From positions 1 to 64,000 of the forward strand of contig NZ_VOXE01000004.1 in the NCBI RefSeq assembly GCF_008014695.1: 64,000 nucleotides of DNA, in the 5' to 3' direction. Each line of letters starts with the position of its first letter. The first letter of the stretch is position 1. This document shows, in pieces, positions 61,103 through 64,000 of this stretch. The position numbers and the translations under genes were made by a program. This stretch comes from Chryseobacterium sp. Lineage in GTDB: Bacteria; Bacteroidota; Bacteroidia; Flavobacteriales; Weeksellaceae. Below the pieces are notes generated by a model that ran no database searches, was not told the origin of the DNA, and saw nothing but the letters and a program-made list of their open reading frames with translations.

Positions 61103-61574
61103 TCTCTAATCTTTTAATCATTGTTTTCATTTCTTCTATTTCTTTTCTCTGCGCAGAAATGATGCTTTGTGCTAATTTTTTTACTTCAGGATCTTTAATA
61201 TCCGCTCTTTCACTTGTTAAAATAGCAATCGAATGGTGAGGAATCATTCCTTTCATCCAAAGAACATCACCTATGACAGGACTTTGCGCGCGAACCAAAC
61301 CTAGCGCCGCAAAAAACAAACCGACACTCCCCACTATTATCCCAAGGTTTTTCTGCTTATTTTGATACATTTTTCGCATAAAAAAGAACATGATCAAAGC
61401 CATAGCAGAGATTCCAAGACATACCATATAAAATCTGGTCATGCTGAAATAAACATGATCCAGTTCATAGGTATTGAGATACATGGTAATGTACATCGCT
61501 ACAAATGAGGCAGCAAGCATTAAAACAAATTTGGTGTACACGTTACTTTTTGAGTGGTCCATTGAATTTTCCAT
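61092..61574 (-). CDS. DUF305 membrane protein, copper module 2
   Basis: 160 residues. Three membrane helices, then LWMKGMIPHHSIAILTSERA and a long terminal helix; same layout as the protein at 25228-25749. It overlaps the oxidase start and starts 10 bases after the copper ATPase stop, so it is in one operon with both. The HH pair probably binds metal; the role in copper handling is inferred from the double occurrence. Confidence 0.85.
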   Translation of the reverse strand: MENSMDHSKSNVYTKFVLMLAASFVAMYITMYLNTYELDHVYFSMTRFYMVCLGISAMALIMFFFMRKMYQNKQKNLGIIVGSVGLFFAALGLVRAQSPVIGDVLWMKGMIPHHSIAILTSERADIKDPEVKKLAQSIISAQRKEIEEMKTMIKRLENEK

Positions 61575-61584
61575 TATTTTATTT

Positions 61585-64000
61585 TTAAATTTTAATGTTT
61601 TTTAAACGTAATGAATTGCCGATTACTGATACGGAGCTAAAACTCATTGCCAAGGCTGCAATCATAGGGGATAAAAGGATTCCGAAGACAGGGAACAAAA
61701 CGCCCGCTGCAATTGGAATTCCTAAAATGTTATAACCCAAAGCGAAAAATAAATTTTGCTTGATATTTTTCATCACGGCATCACTTAAGTTTCTTGCTTT
61801 TACAATTCCGTGAAGATCGCCTTGTACCAATGTAATCATTGCGCTTTCGATCGCGACATCGGTTCCGGTTCCCATCGCAATACCGACATCGCTTTTAGCC
61901 AAAGCAGGTGCATCATTAATTCCGTCTCCCGCCATCGCCACTATTTTTCCACTTTTCTGAAGTTTTTCTACTTCAAGCAGTTTATTTTCAGGTAACATTC
62001 CGGCTTTAAAATGGACAAGATTAAGTTCTTTCGCAACCGCTTGAGCAGTATCATGATTGTCACCGGTGAGCATAATCACATCAATCCCTTTTTCCATTAA
62101 TGCCTTAATTGCTTTTGCACTGGTTGGTTTTATTTTGTCACCAATCACTACATATCCGGCAACTTTTCCATCTACAGATAAATAGGAAACAGTTTTTCCC
62201 TGTTTCTGAAAATTCTGGGCTTCAGTTTCCATTTCAGAGGTAATTTCAGCCTGGGCATATTCCATCATCTTGGCATTTCCTAAATCTACTTTTTTGCCGT
62301 TGACTTTCCCTTCAACACCTTTGCCGGTAACTGCACTAAAATTTTCAGCATTAATAATTTCTATATTTTGTTCTTTTCCATACTTTACAGTAGCATCTGC
62401 TAATGGATGTTCACTCATTTTATTTAAAGAAACAATGAATTGTAAAACCTCTTTTTCTGTAAATTGATCTCCGAAAACTCCTATTTTTTCAACGGTTGGT
62501 TTTCCTTCGGTAATAGTTCCTGTTTTATCAATGATCAAAGTATCTACCTTATCCATTTTTTCTAAAGCTTCCGCGTTTTTAATTAGCACCCCATTTTGGG
62601 CACCTTTTCCAACACCGACCATTACAGACATTGGTGTTGCTAATCCTAAAGCACATGGACATGCTATAATAAGAACTGCAATCGCATTTACAAAAGCATA
62701 AACATAAACCGGTTGTGGACCAAATATTGCCCATACGATGAAAGTAATAACAGAAATTAGTACAACAATTGGCACAAAATAACCCGAAACGGTATCTGCT
62801 AATTTTTGAATTGGGGCACGACTGCGACTGGCATTATTCACCATTTCCACAATTTGAGAAAGTAACGTATCTGAGCCCACTTTCTCTGCTTTCATTAAAA
62901 AGGATTGATTACCGTTGATGGTTCCGCTGCTTACTTGGTCGTCTATTGTTTTGGTTACGGGAATTGGTTCACCTGTGATCATGGATTCATCTACAGAAGT
63001 TTCACCCTCTGTAATTGCACCATCCACGGGAATTTTTTCGCCTGGTTTTACACGAAGAATGTCACCGATCACTATTTGTTCAATGGTTACTTCTTCTTCA
63101 ACTCCGTCTTTAACTCTGATAGCTCGGTTTGGTGCCAGTTTTAATAATTCTTTAACCGCGGAATTTGTTTTACTGTGCGCTCTGGCTTCCAATACTTGTC
63201 CTAATAAGACTAAAGTTAAAATCACCGTGGCGGCTTCAAAATAAACATGAACTGCTCCGGTATGGGTTTTAAATTGTTTTGGGAAAATATCTGGAAAAAA
63301 CATTCCAAAAACACTGAAAAGAAAAGCGGCTCCAGCGCCTATTCCTATCAACGTAAACATGTTAAGATTCCAGGTTTTAATACTTTTATAGGCACGTTCA
63401 AAAAACATCCACGTTGCATAAAAAACAACTGGAATCGATAGTGCAAACTGAACCCAGTTCCAGTATTTTTGCTCCATCAAATTATATAATGGATTGTTAG
63501 GAATCATTTCACTCATCGCCATTAAAAAAATGGGTAAAGTGAATCCAGCGGCAATCCATAATTTTCTTAATAATTTTTTATAGGTCTTTTCTTCCGCAGA
63601 AATATCATGTTCCATCGGCACCAGATCCATTCCACAAATCGGACATGCTCCGGGTTCATCTCTAATAATTTGAGGATGCATAGGACATGTCCATTGTTCC
63701 GAATTCGAGCTGCTTAATTTTTGTTCTTCTACCAGATCCATTCCGCAGACCGGACAATCGCCCGCTTTATCGTAGGTTTTCTCCCCTTCGCAGTGCATTG
63801 GGCAGTAGAAAGTTCCGTTGCCTTTTTCTTTTTTAATTTCTTTTTTCCTGGTTTCTGCCTCTGCTTTTGGCAGATCACCTACATTATGAATGCTGTATGT
63901 TCCACCATCTTGTTTTAAGGCTTCCTGATATTTTTCGATTTGTAAATGGCCGTTTGTTTCGATAACTGCTTCTTGTTTTGCTAGATCAACCGATACTTTT
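61585..64000 (-). CDS. copA: Cu+-exporting P1B-ATPase (CopA), 5' partial
   Basis: The frame runs off the right edge; about 804 residues are visible. The first residues ([20 protein letters not shown]) are the end of an HMA domain. Two metal motifs follow, [19 protein letters not shown] then PVCGM, and [20 protein letters not shown] then GM. The ATPase body has TGEP, CPC in [25 protein letters not shown] and [10 protein letters not shown]. The CPC form with ALGLATP context is the Cu(I) exporter group (P1B-1). It is the first visible gene of module 2, followed by DUF305 and the oxidase. Confidence 0.93.
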   Translation of the reverse strand, partial: KVSVDLAKQEAVIETNGHLQIEKYQEALKQDGGTYSIHNVGDLPKAEAETRKKEIKKEKGNGTFYCPMHCEGEKTYDKAGDCPVCGMDLVEEQKLSSSNSEQWTCPMHPQIIRDEPGACPICGMDLVPMEHDISAEEKTYKKLLRKLWIAAGFTLPIFLMAMSEMIPNNPLYNLMEQKYWNWVQFALSIPVVFYATWMFFERAYKSIKTWNLNMFTLIGIGAGAAFLFSVFGMFFPDIFPKQFKTHTGAVHVYFEAATVILTLVLLGQVLEARAHSKTNSAVKELLKLAPNRAIRVKDGVEEEVTIEQIVIGDILRVKPGEKIPVDGAITEGETSVDESMITGEPIPVTKTIDDQVSSGTINGNQSFLMKAEKVGSDTLLSQIVEMVNNASRSRAPIQKLADTVSGYFVPIVVLISVITFIVWAIFGPQPVYVYAFVNAIAVLIIACPCALGLATPMSVMVGVGKGAQNGVLIKNAEALEKMDKVDTLIIDKTGTITEGKPTVEKIGVFGDQFTEKEVLQFIVSLNKMSEHPLADATVKYGKEQNIEIINAENFSAVTGKGVEGKVNGKKVDLGNAKMMEYAQAEITSEMETEAQNFQKQGKTVSYLSVDGKVAGYVVIGDKIKPTSAKAIKALMEKGIDVIMLTGDNHDTAQAVAKELNLVHFKAGMLPENKLLEVEKLQKSGKIVAMAGDGINDAPALAKSDVGIAMGTGTDVAIESAMITLVQGDLHGIVKARNLSDAVMKNIKQNLFFALGYNILGIPIAAGVLFPVFGILLSPMIAALAMSFSSVSVIGNSLRLKNIKI

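Noticed and set aside
1-64000. CRISPR arrays, tRNA, rRNA and replication origins
   Set aside because: No regularly spaced repeats, cloverleaf-type sequences, rRNA signatures or clusters of DnaA boxes were recognised by eye.

Overview
The window looks like chromosomal DNA of a Flavobacteriia bacterium (Bacteroidota, probably the Chryseobacterium/Kaistella/Elizabethkingia side). The reasons are a type IX secretion sorting tail on the protein ending at 40053, promoters that fit the Bacteroidota -7 motif TAnnTTTG, a topB-DUF3945-HTH block typical of Bacteroidota conjugative elements, and many families (PepSY-like, DUF3347, DUF6660, DUF6428) common in that phylum. No rRNA, tRNA or CRISPR array was recognised.

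Layout. 1-3.99 kb: a sulfur/redox group with a TlpA-like thioredoxin, a DsrE-like protein, a cytoplasmic SoxB-like metallophosphoesterase, a decayed thioredoxin, a rhodanese and a Crp/Fnr regulator. 4.1-5.9 kb: a fluoride-resistance unit with a fluoride riboswitch, a CLC-F type F-/H+ antiporter and DUF190. 6.1-8.5 kb: an AI-2E family permease and an MscS channel. 8.9-17.3 kb: a mobile-element remnant with an IS3 transposase tail, an AbiE toxin-antitoxin pair, topoisomerase III, a DUF3945 protein, an excisionase-like HTH protein and a tripartite hipBST locus, abutting a 5'-truncated universal stress protein. 17.6-18.6 kb: an EamA half-transporter and a PAP2 phosphatase.

19-27.2 kb is copper module 1, all on the minus strand: a small Cys-rich secreted protein, HMA-DUF3347, DUF305, DUF3347 lipoprotein, haem-binding protein, a CPH-type copper ATPase and a multicopper oxidase fused to a CopB-like barrel. 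27.2-31.6 kb holds a PAP2 remnant, PepSY-like, PAP2, DUF2147, sterol-desaturase-like, DUF1232 and a further PAP2 gene. 31.7-39.0 kb is a two-component system with its RND/MFP/TolC efflux operon. A 20-bp element is identical upstream of the efflux operon and of the PepSY-like gene, with the same spacing to a -7 box, and its core is repeated in front of the two-component genes, so these three units look like one regulon.

39-43.8 kb has transposase debris, a T9SS cargo protein and a second, unrelated-operator hipBST locus. 43.8-54.6 kb is a Zn/Cd/Co module: CPC-type P-ATPase, ZIP transporter, CzcB-like adaptor, a CzcA permease fused to a TolC-like protein and a DUF6660 protein. It is interspersed with decayed genes (YnfA-like, CDF exporter, SpoIIAA/STAS-like, phosphatidylserine decarboxylase). 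55.4-58.0 kb is an arsenic operon (ArsR, DUF6428, ArsC, Acr3) with an ArsR-type palindrome. 58.2-64 kb is copper module 2: a ferredoxin-like protein, a second multicopper oxidase-barrel fusion, a second DUF305 protein and a CPC-type copper ATPase that runs off the right edge.

Overall the window is a metal/metalloid/fluoride resistance island interleaved with toxin-antitoxin and conjugative-element fragments. All metal operons export or oxidise the toxic ion at the envelope. The number of pseudogenes suggests repeated gain and decay of cargo.
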